A stretch of 64,000 nt of DNA from Copromyces sp. CBS 386.78 (lineage: Eukaryota > Ascomycota > Sordariomycetes > Sordariales > Sordariaceae): positions 186,001-250,000 of the forward strand of contig MU839119.1 of the NCBI GenBank assembly GCA_030685235.1, read 5' to 3'. Numbering within the stretch: the first letter of the stretch is position 1; each line of letters begins with the position of its first letter. The notes below the pieces were generated by a model. The model was given only the letters and a program-made list of their open reading frames with translations. It had not been told where the DNA came from and ran no database searches. Positions 48,094 to 59,876 of the stretch are shown here, in pieces. Made by a program: the position numbers and the translations under genes.

Positions 48094-50097
48094 GGAGGTG
48101 GATGTGTACATGCACCAAACATGTTGGACGTTCCAGACCCGGCCTATTATCATGATTTACACCGTTCGGATACGGCGGCTGGACAACATAGAGGCATATA
48201 TCTTACCTAAGAGTCACAGACATCATGAAAATCTTCCATCTGCCTCATGACTTTTGCAATGACAGCCAAGAGCTGAGATCCAACCCATTGCGGACCATTG
48301 GAGATGCTTGAGGGAAATGAGAAATGACCAATGTCCGCGGTAGCTGGTCGGCAAGCATCACGTAACATGTTTGTAAACAATGCCTGGTATGTGGACAATG
48401 GTGAACAACAATGAAGTGGGAGATTGAAGGAGGACCGGCGTTGGACTAGAACTATCAGGTAGATACCTTGCGAAGGCCAAGGCCGGACCGGACGTCTTCT
48501 GGTTACGCCTGTTCTGTCCGGATATGCTGCTGCCTGGCCTGGCTGCTCCGCTGGCGCCGTCCTTCGGCTTCGTGATCACCAGCCGACTACCCGAGGTGGC
48601 ATCTCGTGTGCGAAGAGGAAGCCTCTTTCAGCACGCTTGACGGGCTCAGACGCGAGGACGGCGGTGGACGGCAGAGAACGGACAGGCAGGTAGGGCTAGT
48701 TCTCCGGATCACCTGGAGCGCAGATCTTCAGGGGGATCTAACCGTTCATTTGGATCTTGTTTGAGGCCTCCAAACTCCCGCGTGGTTCCCTTGCTGAAAT
48801 CAGTACAGCACGTGTGTAGCCGCATTGATTATGCAAATAATCGTGTCATTCCCGTTGATTCTCGATTCGAAACAGCGGGTTGATGGTGATCTTTGGTGAT
48901 CTTTCGAGTGATGTGCAAAGCCGAAATGCGTCATGAAAGATGAAACGCGATCTCGAGATGGGGGTGGGGGACAGTGTGTTCTGGACTTTGGGGCCTTTGA
49001 GTGGTGGATCCGCATGGTTCTTTTAACGACCAGGTTGTCATGCTGTTTCTGAGCGTCAGCGTCAGCGTCTTTTTTTGCTCGGTCACCGGATACAGCAGAG
49101 GATCTCATCGAAGTTGCCAGCAAACCTGACCTCCACCGAGAAAGAGCATGTTTTCTGTGCAAAGAATCATGCACTACGAACTCCCATCGAGATATTGGAC
49201 GGAATCCTCCATACATGTAAGCGTCAGTGACAAGTGAACAACCTGAAACAACCTGAATAGATGATCGCTGATCGCCCTCGCAGATTTGTTTATTTCCCGA
49301 ACGCCCAATTCAGTTGACTTGACTTCCGAATTCGCGGGTCGTGTCCGAGTTATCGGAAGGGACGGTTCATCCCGCGCTGGTCTGTGTCGTTCTGGCCGCT
49401 TGCACGCCTAACTAGTAAACGTCGGACGGTAATTGGTACCGTAATACCGTATTGGCAGTGGTGGTCGGGGTATTCTAGGCCACTGGCCGGGGGGTCCGGT
49501 AACTGGGTCACGGGGGGTAAACTAGAAGTGAAGAAGAGAGATCCACCGGTAGTCCTTCAAACATGTGTAATTTGACGACCGATGGATTAGGCAAGTGCTT
49601 GGTGCCTTTTCCCGTCTTGTATTCGTTTTGCCCTTTCGGTTCCTGGTGATGGGAGAGTGATAGACTGTTGCTTGGTTACTTGGGATGAAGCCTTCAAGTG
49701 TTGGGCATCAAAAACCACCGGGATCACATACTACCGCCCAGGACCGTCCACAAGAATCGGTGATGGGATTTTGCGAATCGAGATTGTGAAATCTAGTACT
49801 ATTCAACAGTGGCAGCAATATTTCAGCGAGAATTTCAGCTCCCTTCAAGTTATCAAAAACGGAGTGAATCGTGCAGGTCGGTGCAGCAGCCATGCAGTGC
49901 AAGTTGGTCTGGGTGGTGGGTGGTGGTGGTGGCTGATGGGGCAAATCAAGGAACTTGATCAACCAAAAAAAGCTTGTGAGCGGTTTGTCGTTCTTTGGCT
50001 GAGTTGGGGTCTGGACTTTTGGGGGTCGAATGGTGGGGTACGCAATAAGAGCTCTTGACTGCTGTAGTGTTCTGGCCAAACCCATCGACATCCATAC
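48094..50097. other. 2-kb region without a confident gene
   Basis: Normal composition. Open frames at 48207-48398, 48358-48579 and 48800-49216 (all minus) and 49657-50058 (plus) show no domain and are mirrored on the opposite strand. A G/T-rich GGTGG run lies at 49913-49935. No repeat, tRNA or transposon end was recognised. Confidence 0.4.
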
Positions 50098-50425
50098 CTT
50101 AATGTTGATGCAGTGTTTGCAACGGCAACTAGTAGTAGAGAGGTGGATGCGCCGGTAAATGAGTGCATCGTCGAATTTCAGCTCAATGATGCGGACGGTA
50201 GCATCGTGGGGAGCCGTTAGGGTCTCATAGATTATGTTCATGTTGTTGATGAAGCGGTGATCAGGGCTGGAAGAGGCTGAAGATAACCCTGCATTTATCT
50301 GGAAGTCGCCACGCCGTATGTCAGCAGCGTCGTGATAGCGACATCGGCCAGATGAACCACCACGACCGATGATGTCGTCGTCTTCCGCTCCTAGGTCGGA
50401 CAGGTCGGAGAGGTCTCCGTCATGT
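50098..50425 (-). CDS. Candidate exon of an uncharacterised gene
   Basis: On the minus strand an open frame runs from an acceptor-like CAG at 50426-50428 to a good donor (AAG then GTATGG) at 50098/50097. It encodes an acidic LSDLSDLGAEDDDIIG stretch, then RRGDFQINAGLSS, and a final Cys-rich end (SCRCKHCIN). The first in-frame ATG is internal (MNIIYETLTAPHD at 50241). Protein-like composition and a sensible splice donor suggest a real exon, but the flanking exons and the family are unknown. Confidence 0.3.
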
Positions 50426-53051
50426 CTGTCTCAGTTGCCCGACTGAGAATTACCGGGGTTCATGCTGTGGCCAAAACGAGGCGACCAAGATCACGATCTA
50501 CGTTAACAGAATTTGCTCGAATTTGCCATTGAATTCGTTATTTCAACCTTTCCGGTTCATGGTGTAGGCATTTACTTTTAGTCGCCAAGTACCGTAAACT
50601 CTAACCGTATTGTGCCCCAGATGTACCTGAGCTCCATCAAATCCTGTTTCACAGCTCCGGCTTGTTTCAGCCCAAATAATGCAATGAACTGCAATCAACC
50701 CGTTCTCTTAGCGCCAAAAGCAAAAGGACATTGATGTGGAATGAGATGAGGTGAGCTCAAGGGAAGCCGTGCAGGAGAGGACTAGTTCAGGGTCTGGAGA
50801 TGAAGCTATCCAGAATGAATTATTTTCAGGTTCGGGTTGGCTTGCAGATGGGGGCAGGATTCCATGTTACACATTCACATGTTCGGATCATAGGTAACAT
50901 CGGTCTTGGAATTATTGGTGAGCAAATAGGGTATCCTTGCTGACTCGGTATTGTTTTTGGGCATCCGTCAGACAGGAATATCGATTGTGTGTGTGTCTCA
51001 TAGGCTGGTGAGAGAGAGACATGTCATTGAAGTTGATATGTTGATGTTGTGTGCAATTGTTGAAAAGTGGTGATGATGCCCCTCCAGTCGCCGGCCAACA
51101 TTCTACAAAAAATAACGGCCATGTACAATAAGACTAACGAAATCTCTTGCAAATTACACCAAAGTCTGCTAGCAATACTGTCTCGTCGGAAAATGCTCTC
51201 GTGTGCCTGCAGCACGACGTGGCCGGACTCACATGGGCCTGGACCCGGAGTTGGCGGGGGAGATGGATGAGTGGATCAAGCCCATCGCTCGGCCATGCAG
51301 GCGCAGAGGACAGGCCCATACATAAAACGCGTGGGGCCAGCCGTGCGCTAACACGGCGTACCAGACAGGAACGAACTGGTACTGGCCCCGTAACTGCAAT
51401 TTTTTGCACCAACACCAGCGACGGGCAAGAGCACTTTTGTTTGGGCCGCCAGCCAAGAAGCGTGTAACAGGCAAACTCTCGAAGCTCCTCGTTGACCAGC
51501 TTGCTGCTGCATGACGTAGATCATCGACCCTGCCGGCCACGACCACCCACTATACTTGGCTTGGCCGGCCAGGGAAAAAGAAGCCCCAATCAAGGGGACA
51601 AGGGTCGACGGGGCTTGCAGCGGCCATTATTTCATCATGAGAAGCCATAAGTGCCAATTTTGGGTCCATCCGGTGGCATCCTGGGCCATGTCGACATCAG
51701 CGTTGCCCTGTAGCAGGAAGCACGGCGACCATTCACGAGTCATCTTGAATGAGGATCCGGAGGGGGTCACGGAGTGGGAGGGACACTGCACAGGGCACGG
51801 GCATGTACATGTACATGGACGAGAGAATGACATGGCCAGCCCGATGCGTCCGGCGTGATATATTTCGGGTCCAAGTGCAGTACCCTATACGTCTCACGAA
51901 TATCCCTACGAATCCTGTCATCAGGTCAGCCCTCTGGAAATTCTCTTATCTACCACTACCTTGCCCGTTTGTTGCCGACGACCGACCACAAAAGCATGGG
52001 ACACTAATACAACACCACTCAACCCATATACTCCGACATGCGGATGACCCGGCCCGTCCATCGTATTGATGAGCTGAGCAGAGAGAAAAAGGGGGACAAT
52101 ACAAGCAGTCGGGTGCCATTTTCATCTTCAGCTTAAACCCCTGGTATACCTACCTAGCCGAACCGACATTGACACGGTCACGCATTTGCAACTCTTGGCA
52201 GCTCTATCCTGCAGCAGCCTTTCCGTTTACACATCCGGACCTCGAATCTCCAATCTTACACGAAACGCACACAAGGACAAATTGGGAAGGGGCAGAAGAA
52301 CTGGAGAAGGAGTAAATCTTCCTATATAGCCGTTGAGCCCTGATCCTCCAAGCCCTAACCACAAACCACTACCACCATCGGGGACCTCCGACAAGAGTAA
52401 TCACTGGGTTGTGGTTCTTGCCCGACACACTTAACAAACGGCCACACACACGTACCCTGCACTACCCTTCATACATTTCAACACCCCGGCCGGCCGAACA
52501 CCACTGTGGCTGCGCCTGCTCGCCTTACGCAAGACCATCAACGCACACGAGGGTTTCTCTTCGGACCGAAACGGACCAATTCCCAGCGTCTATATACCTG
52601 GAACTGACAAACGGCTACTTCCCGCATCCTTCTCTGACCGGTCGAACTTTATTATTCACCTCTTGCGCTCGCTTGCGACGGATTGACCACGAACCTTCCT
52701 CAATCAAGCAAGGAAGAAGCTTCATTTCTCTTCGATGTAAGTTTGACAGTTTCCTCTACGTTTTGGAGCCCGACAACAACATGGATGGCCGTGAACTCGA
52801 ATTTCGACCTTGTCGACATCGAAGCTCGAAATGGTCTTCCGAAACCCGCAGAAACAAGCTGCTAACAGCGATCCCCCAGATCACTACGAAACTGCTACCA
52901 AGAAACGACTGATCAGCAATCGCTAAACGCCAACCAAGCAACCAATCCAACCAATCAAGAAAGAGCAGCGCAGCTAGCTACTACTCGCTCTTCAATCACC
53001 AACACTTCACCTTTTGTTCAAAAGTCACTCGGACAACGCAAACCAGCCAAA
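50426..53051. other. 2.6-kb region, mostly promoter and leader sequence
   Basis: No supported gene. Open frames at 51134-51593 occur on both strands. 52409-52912 (plus) is open but low-complexity (His/Thr/Pro-rich) and may lie in the leader of the small gene at 53052. A plausible donor, GTAAGT, is present at 52737. Confidence 0.4.
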
Positions 53052-53219
53052 ATGTGCGGCACCCAGATCTCGTACGCGTGCTTGACCACGCTCATCTCGC
53101 AATCAACAACATGCTCTTGCGCCAAGGTGGTGGCCTGCGGCAAGAGCACCCTCTATTGCGGCACTTGCAGCCATCCTCGATGCAAGGAGCTCCGAGGCGA
53201 GAGTTCGGTGGCGGTATAG
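53052..53219 (+). CDS. Very short Cys-rich protein with an open frame after its stop
   Basis: A 55-residue protein, MCGTQISYACLTTLIS and onward, with eight cysteines, including C-S-C and Y-C-x2-C pairs, ends at TAG 53217-53219. The start context is CAAAATG. It resembles in style the Cys-rich protein at 17645-17905 (MC start, spaced cysteines), but they are not clearly homologous. The same frame continues open for 63 codons after the TAG, with polar, codon-like sequence (E-C-R-P-P..., ...VKEEENQKPASLA), ending at TAA 53409-53411. Thus TAG may be a read-through stop, a recent CAG-to-TAG mutation, or the real end. Function unknown. Confidence 0.5.
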   Translation: MCGTQISYACLTTLISQSTTCSCAKVVACGKSTLYCGTCSHPRCKELRGESSVAV

Positions 53220-55437
53220 GAGTGCCGGCCACCAGTCTCCAGTCCTCAGGACTCGGCTCGTCGTCAAGATCAAGCGGAACTCCTGGCCGGTCCCAGCAGC
53301 AATTCGCAAGAGGGCAAGCTACCTACAGACAAGCGCGAGGGCGACAAAGCTAGAATCAAGCAGGCAAGCGTGAAGGAGGAGGAGAATCAGAAGCCAGCCA
53401 GCCTAGCCTAACCAAAGAGGAGGAACATGGTGGCATACACAACAATCTGGAAGAAGTGTAGGATTTCACAAGAAGCATTATTAGCAGTAGCACGAAAAAT
53501 GCACTGCAAAGGGGTCGTCGACGGCCAGGAAAGAGGCACAAAGCCCACCGGCTCGACGACAACAAGACCAACAACATCGGTGATGGATGGACATAAACTG
53601 GACGGACGGACACTGGCGGGACGGACGGACGGGCTGGAATGATACCTTTGGCGTACGGGGATACACTTGTTATGGGCATTTTGCAATTTGCAATGCCATC
53701 ATTTCATTTTCTTCTCTTCAACCATGTACAAAATGGCATGATGCCCATTCTTTTCTACTGCATCTGCATCTGTATCATCATCATACTTAGACGCGATGAC
53801 TAGGCGGCATTCCCTAGAGGTAATGCTGCTAGTGCCGCTACTTTCATACCTAATCACATCACATCATGGTCAACATCAACATCAGCATCATTACCATTAT
53901 CATTCATTTCTGTGGCTTGCCGCTGCAGTCTGGTCTCTGGGTCGGTCGGTTGGGAGAAACGGCCAGGCGGTTGGGAAGGCGGAACGGATAGGCGCGTTAT
54001 GCGAAAGCTGGGTGACTGGACCGGCTAGGCTAGTTTCGGCGGCGGTCAACGGGGAATTGCACATTGGGATCAGTACAGGTTTTGGATGCCTTGGGGAAAT
54101 ATACCTACTAGCATAGACGGGAAGGAGAAGAAGGATGACGGTCATGTTCGAACAAGCCCCATCAGGCGGCCAAAACATGAACCCCTTGCGAAATGGACAA
54201 AGAGTAGAAGGACGGTGAAGGAGGAATATCAGACATCTCTGTACGTGTATCATAGCCCATTGAAGGGGAAAATATACCAAGTCCATCCATCAACTCTTCA
54301 ACTTGACGCCTTTATGAATGCCTTCACTTGCTTCAGCCATGTCTGGCTGGCCGTGGAACAACTGCTCACGTAAAACCGCAGCTGGTAGCCCACATCCATG
54401 CCTTCCTGACACCTGATCCCAAGAAAGTCCAAGATGCCGTCACCAATCTACATGGATCGCCAACATGGATGATACCGCCTGCGCAGAAGTCGGAACCTCA
54501 AACGAAGATGACAGGCCTTGCAAGCAACGCGACTTGCAGGTCTAGACCTTTCACGTGGCTGCCCAAGAGATGCGGATCGGCATATCGACGTTGACGGGTA
54601 AGCCGCAATCTACCATTATGAGACAAACCGAAAGTAGATGTACCGATACCGATAAGAGCTCGTTTGGGATGGGAGGTTGACGATCTTCTGTTAACGGGGC
54701 TGGTGCATGGTGGTGACGGGTGTGTGACTGTGATGCCCGTTGTGGCTTGAGTACCGTAGGAGGGCGAGGCTTGATTCTATGGGGCTGGGTGAATTGGATG
54801 CGATTGATATACCTCAAGTTTCTTCCTGGAAGTGGCCGTTACCTTACGGTCCAACAGCTCTTCAGGTTGGTCAGTCTGGGAATGGCTGCGGGCAGTGACG
54901 ATGGTCTTCTTGCCGGCGGCATCTCTCCGCTGTCGCTGAACCCCAAAACTCCAAAGCTACCCCAACTCTTGGCATCACGTCACTTTGGGTACAGGGGTGG
55001 TTGTTGCCTGGCGTTTTGTGGGTCAATCTGCTGAGCTGCCTGCCGTGCCTGAAGATCAAGATGAAAGGAGCGGACGACTTATCCTGCGGTCTGTCTCGTG
55101 ATTTCGCGTTGAACTGAGAGAATAGGGAAAGAACAGGGGCGGCTGTTGCCTGGAAAAGCGCGGGATTTGTACGCGCTAGGAAGGAGCAATATCAAGTGAT
55201 GTTTCCCGCAGCCGAGTTGCTGCTTCCTTCCCTTCTCCTTTGTCTCAGTCTTCCTTCGTCTTTTGTCAATTTTTTCAAGTTTGTCTTCCGTTTGCTTGAT
55301 CTCACTTGTCTTTTCTTGAACGATCAATCTCGATACAAGCGTTCGTTGTCATCTCACCTCTCATCCTTCCTTCACGCCCTATTGTTTGTTTACTTTCGGA
55401 CGCGCCTTCCACCTCAGGACTCCTTCAGTCTGTCACG
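53220..55437. other. 2.2-kb region between the small Cys-rich gene and PARP
   Basis: The first 190 bp hold the continuation of the frame described for the gene at 53052. The rest has short mirrored open frames without domains. The last few hundred bases are pyrimidine-rich and are probably the PARP promoter and leader. An in-frame upstream ATG at 55306 would add 44 residues to PARP, but in hydrophobic, non-conserved sequence. Confidence 0.45.
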
Positions 55438-57647
55438 ATGCCGCCCAAACGAGCAAAGAAAGAAGCCGCTCCAGCCGCGCCGCAGTGGCCGCTGGAAGGC
55501 TGTCGCGTTGTCTTCAGCGGACCCTTTTCTGGCGGTCAAGATCAGCACAAGACAACAGTCCAGTCCCTCGGAGGAAACACCATCGGGACGGCTATCGTGC
55601 AAGACGTCACTCATGTCATCTACTCCGACAAGGTTGCCAACAAGATCAGCGACAAAGTCAGGCAGGCGCATGCAATGAGCATTCCCGTTGTCAGCATTGA
55701 CTGGTTGCTGAAGACCAAAGAGAAGAACGCCCGCCAGCCGGAAGCTGACTACGCTCTGGACATGTCTTCCTTGGATGCCGCTAGTAATGCTTCTGTCGCT
55801 GACGCAGACACTGCCCCCCAGAAGGATGGGAACGACAGCAAGGGTACCAAGCGAAAGAGATCGCCGTCGCCATCGCCGAACCGGAACGCGGTAGTCCGCC
55901 ATGGCACAAACGCTGAGGAGACGCCCAAGAAGTCCAAACTTGAAAGCTCCAAAGCCGTCGGCGAGGGCCAAGTCCTGAAAGACAAGACCATGCAGATCCC
56001 TGTGGACACGGGCGCACCCTATACTTATCAGGTATATGTTGACTCTGATGGCGTTGTCTATGACGCGTCTCTGAACCTGACCAATTCTACCGGCAACAAC
56101 AACAAGTTCTACCGCCTCCAGGCAAGTCACCATCTCAACCTCTCCCCCTTCACGTCCTCAGACTAACCGATCAAATAGCTCTTGACGGAACAGGGCACGC
56201 GGTACTCGGTCTGGACCCGCTGGGGACGTGTCGGAGAGTTCGGCCAGAAAGCGCTCATTCCCTCTTCGTCTCTGGAAGATGCTCTGCGCACTTTCGAAAA
56301 GAAGTTCAAAGACAAGTCGGGACTGCTCTGGAGCAACCGAGGCGATGATCCCAAGCCCAAGAAGTATGCCTTTGTCGAGGTGAACTATAAGGACGACTCC
56401 GATGACGAAGACGAGGCTGAAGGCGGCGCGGCCCCAAAAGAAGAGGACGACCGGGAGCCTCCTAAATGCACACTTGCCCCTCCGGTAGCCAAACTCATGG
56501 AGCTCATCTTCAACCAACAGTTGATGGACAATACCATGACGGCACTCAAATACGATGCGAGGAAGCTCCCATTGGGAAAGCTCAGCAAGGCCACAATCAC
56601 GCGCGGCTTCCAGGCGCTGAAGAATCTTTCGGAACTTTTCACAGACCCTTCCAAAGCTTCTGACTATGGTCTCCCATACCAGCAAGCGGTCGAGCACCTT
56701 TCCAATACCTATTACTCGGTTATTCCTCACGCGTTCGGCCGTGACCGGCCACCTGTCATTGCGACCGATCAGCAGTTGAAGCAAGAAATCGAGTTACTCG
56801 AAAACTTGAGCGACATGAAGGAAGCCAGCAACATCATGAAGATTGACAAGTCCCAGTTCGATGTCCACCCCCTCGACAGGCAGTTCCAAGGTCTCGGTAT
56901 GCAGGAGATGTCTCCTTTGGACCGCGCTTCGACCGAGTTCACCAACCTGCAAGAATACCTGATGGAGACACGGGGTCATACTCACGGAGTTAACTACCAA
57001 GTTGAGGAGATCTTCCGTATCGAACGCCAGGGCGAGTTTGACCGGTTTGAGCAGAGTGACTATGCCGACGGTAAGCTTAAGCTCAAGAAGAATCGCAAGC
57101 TTTTGTGGCACGGTTCCCGCTCCACGAATTTCGGTGGCATCCTTAGCCAGGGTCTCCGTATCGCGCCGCCGGAAGCTCCCGTCAATGGCTACATGTTTGG
57201 AAAGGGCGTCTACCTGGCGGATATGTCCAGCAAGTCAGCGGGCTATTGCAATGCTTATGCATCCAACGGCACGGCCCTCCTCTTGCTCTGCGAAGCTGAG
57301 CTTGGTGACCCCATCCAGGAGTTGAACGATTCCGATTACAGTGCTGGCGAGCACGCCAAGCAGAAGGGAATGCTTTCTACGTGGGGTAAGGGCAGGTATG
57401 GCCCGTTAAAGTGGAAGGATGCTGGTGTAGTGAACCCAGCACTGCAAGGTGTAATGATGGTAAGTTCTTGTTCTGCTTGTCTTGCTACTCATAAAAAACG
57501 CATGGTTGCTAACGAGAGGTCCAGCCCGACACGTCGGTCAAACCCGGCGACACCAACTACCCGGGCGCTGGTCTGTGGTATAACGAATACATTGTGTATG
57601 ATGTTACCCAGATTCGTCTGAGGTATCTTCTCCGTGTCAAGATGTAG
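55438..57647 (+). CDS. npo: Poly(ADP-ribose) polymerase, BRCT-WGR-PARP type (three exons)
   Basis: Exons 55438-56121, 56179-57459 and 57525-57647 give 695 residues. The enzyme uses NAD+ to attach poly(ADP-ribose) to proteins at DNA breaks in the nucleus. Domain order: BRCT (about 16-105, LEGCRVVFSGPF...), a charged linker with KRKRSPSPSPNR, WGR (about 205-320, with WTRWGRVGEFG), a helical regulatory domain (about 350-480), and the catalytic domain. The H-Y-E triad is complete: His in LLWHGSRSTN (about 539), Tyr in SKSAGYCNAY (about 584) and Glu in WYNEYIVYD (about 676). The enzyme is therefore predicted to make polymers. This is the architecture of the single PARP of filamentous fungi (Neurospora NPO, Aspergillus PrpA). 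The first intron begins GCAAGT instead of GT. Confidence 0.95.
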
Positions 57648-58351
57648 TTTCGTCTGTTACCTTTGCTTGACTTTCGATTTGCCTTGTGGGATATTGTACG
57701 GAGTTTAGGAGTTGAGTGGAGGACAGTCCTTGCGATTATGCGATCTGTCATGGGATTCATAGGTCTTTTTGTCATTTGCCGTCGCGATCAAGGAGTCATA
57801 TGTGTACGAGTTACTTATTGCAAGGCATTCCCTGTCAAAGAAAATGAGGTAACTGCCATGCAGTATATAGAACAATCAAAAACGCCCCTTTTCATCCCAT
57901 GATTCTCTTCTCGGCAGCAACAGCGGCGAAAAGAATAACAACCGGTTGTTGAGCAACAGCTTGCTAGCAGACCCAATGTTATGCGCACTCTAAAATCTCT
58001 GGCTACCCCAAAGCTCAGGCCCTCGACTCGAAAACCGAGACAGAAACGTCAGGGGTAACTTGCAAACTACCCTAGTCCTCTTTCAAGCCTTAATGTTCAG
58101 CCCAAGTACCTAGCAAGCGGTGCTGTGCTTGATAGAGCCTGATGAATATGCAGTACATTTGCGCGCCCTGAAAAGTACATAATTTTCCCATCCAGTGTTG
58201 GACATGCTTCGTTACAAGTTTCACCGTGGTCTTTGGTAGATCAAGCGGCCCCAGCTGCCCGGCTGAGACCGGCTCTTATGCTCCTTCCAGATCACGATGA
58301 AGAACATTCACTCCAAAACCTACTACTACACTTGCATCAAGGAGTCTTGGG
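57648..58351. other. Region after PARP
   Basis: PARP 3' end and intergenic DNA. The last part (58230-58351) may belong to a decayed coding sequence that resumes right of the MITE at 58617, but several frames are possible and I name none. Bases 58344-58351 (GTCTTGGG) are the left target duplication of the MITE. Confidence 0.4.
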
Positions 58352-58616
58352 CAGGGGGCGCAACAATTCAATATTGACGAGAAAAAGTATCGTATTTCGC
58401 CCGGGCAACGAATAATACTAGTTGCCCGAAAAGGTATAGATGTAGCTATTTAAGTAGTTCCGGAAGGTTAATATATACCGGAAAATTTTCATTCCGAAGC
58501 AAATCTAACAAAGCAATTTAAATCCAGCTGTAAACAAAGCAATTCTAGCTCGATCTCGATAAAGCAATTCAAATCTTTCACCAGATTTGCTTTGATTTGA
58601 ATTGTTGCGCCCCCTG
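58352..58616. mobile_element. 265-bp hAT-type MITE
   Basis: The perfect terminal inverted repeats begin CAGGGGGCGCAACAATTC (20 bp in all). The 8-bp flanking direct repeats are GTCTTGGG (58344-58351) and GTCTTGGC (58617-58624), matching at seven of eight positions. A CAGGG start and 8-bp duplication are the hAT signature. The interior is AT-rich with several internal short repeats (AAGCAATT and AAATC motifs). It has no coding capacity. Confidence 0.85.
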
Positions 58617-59771
58617 GTCTTGGCAGAGGACGAGGACTCACCTTTCCAACGCCATCGACACCGGCTTGTTTACATCCGCCGAGCAGTATACTGCCAGCGT
58701 GCCTTCCATCGTTTCTCAGGTGAACGGTTCAGTTGCCCACACTGATGACCGCCGCCGTTCTGACTGTTGATCTTGGTCGTTATCAACTCGTGTAGCTATG
58801 ACAGGGATAGTGGTTGCAGCCATGCAAGTCATTGCTGCCACTTTATGCGTGCATGGTCGGTCAGCTTCATGTTTGTAGAGCGGGCACGGCACTGATATGA
58901 GACACTGGTGGTACCAGACCGGTCCCGGCGAAACTGCAGAGTTCAATCAACGTCACGACACATTTCTTCATCTACCTTACCACAGGGCCACCGACTATGC
59001 CTTTCCGTCGATGTACTTATTTCTTCTCCCACTGCACCTTTCGCCAATAGGGTCCAGTCTCTTGTGTGTTGATGGAAGGACGTGAACCCAGTTCTTCTAC
59101 TACTAGTGTACATGAATTACCCATGTTGCTAGTAGAGCAGAGTCCCATCTCAAGATGTGCGTGCTTCCAGGACTGGTGATTTCACATGATTCGTGCCCCG
59201 GGCATAGTCTGGTAGGTATGGAATCATTCCAACGTGCTTCTAGAACAAGAATTCCATGGCGCCGAGTCTAGATCAACATGTCAAACAGTTCCCGAGGACA
59301 GGAGGGACTGGCAGGGGCTAATTTGAGCTGTCTCGGTCATCCACGCCTCAATGTCGTCCAGAGAGGTGAGAGCAATTGATTACCCTTCCCCGCCCTCGTC
59401 CTTTAATCCAGCCTCGCAAAATTCGGGCCTCGCAATATGTAGTAAAGGCAATCTTCCCCTTCGCAGCCGCGTACCCCTTCTTCAACTCAGAGATAGAGAG
59501 AGACGGGAGGTAGCTAGCTGTAAAGGGTCCCAACCTAACTAACCCATGCTGCGAACCTCAAGTAGGCAAGTATGATGATAACTGAGGAATGATCAAGACA
59601 AGATGTATCTTTACCTACGTGGTATATTCGATGCAAGAGCGACCACTGACGTTCCAGTGTTGGTGAGGGAGGGAGGTGTCCAAGATGTGACCTCAAAAAA
59701 GAGAAGAGAAGAAGAGAAAGAAGGAAATGAGAAAAGAAAAGGAAAAAGGAAAACCAAAAAAAGACGTTCAT
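58617..59771. other. Region between the MITE and the second tRNA
   Basis: From 58627 to about 58770 the plus strand reads a protein-like stretch (SNAIDTGLFTSAEQY and onward to a TGA at 58768) that could be a remnant of a gene interrupted by the MITE. I do not recognise the family. The rest has no supported gene. 59690-59765 is a purine-only tract whose complement supplies the T-run after the tRNA. Confidence 0.4.
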
Positions 59772-59876
59772 GCGCAGTCCGGGATTCGAACCCGGGATCC
59801 TCGCTCAAACGACTTCTGAGGGGCCCCCAAGTCGCGTCTTTGGAGCGAGAGTACTAAACCACTATACTAACCGCGC
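59772..59876 (-). tRNA. Intron-containing tRNA, probably Trp (CCA)
   Basis: On the minus strand the ends pair (GCGCGGT with ACTGCGC, one G-U pair). The D arm is GTAT with GTAC, and the T arm has loop TTCGAAT. A T7 run follows as terminator. The 105-nt length requires an intron of about 32 nt in the anticodon loop. The loop region reads GCTCCAAAG. Read with T as position 33, the anticodon is CCA (Trp), but then the variable loop is only three bases. A better 5-bp stem (CTCGC with GCGAG) would put C at position 33. The variable arm is short, so Leu is excluded. Isotype is therefore uncertain, but the gene itself is clear. Confidence 0.65.
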
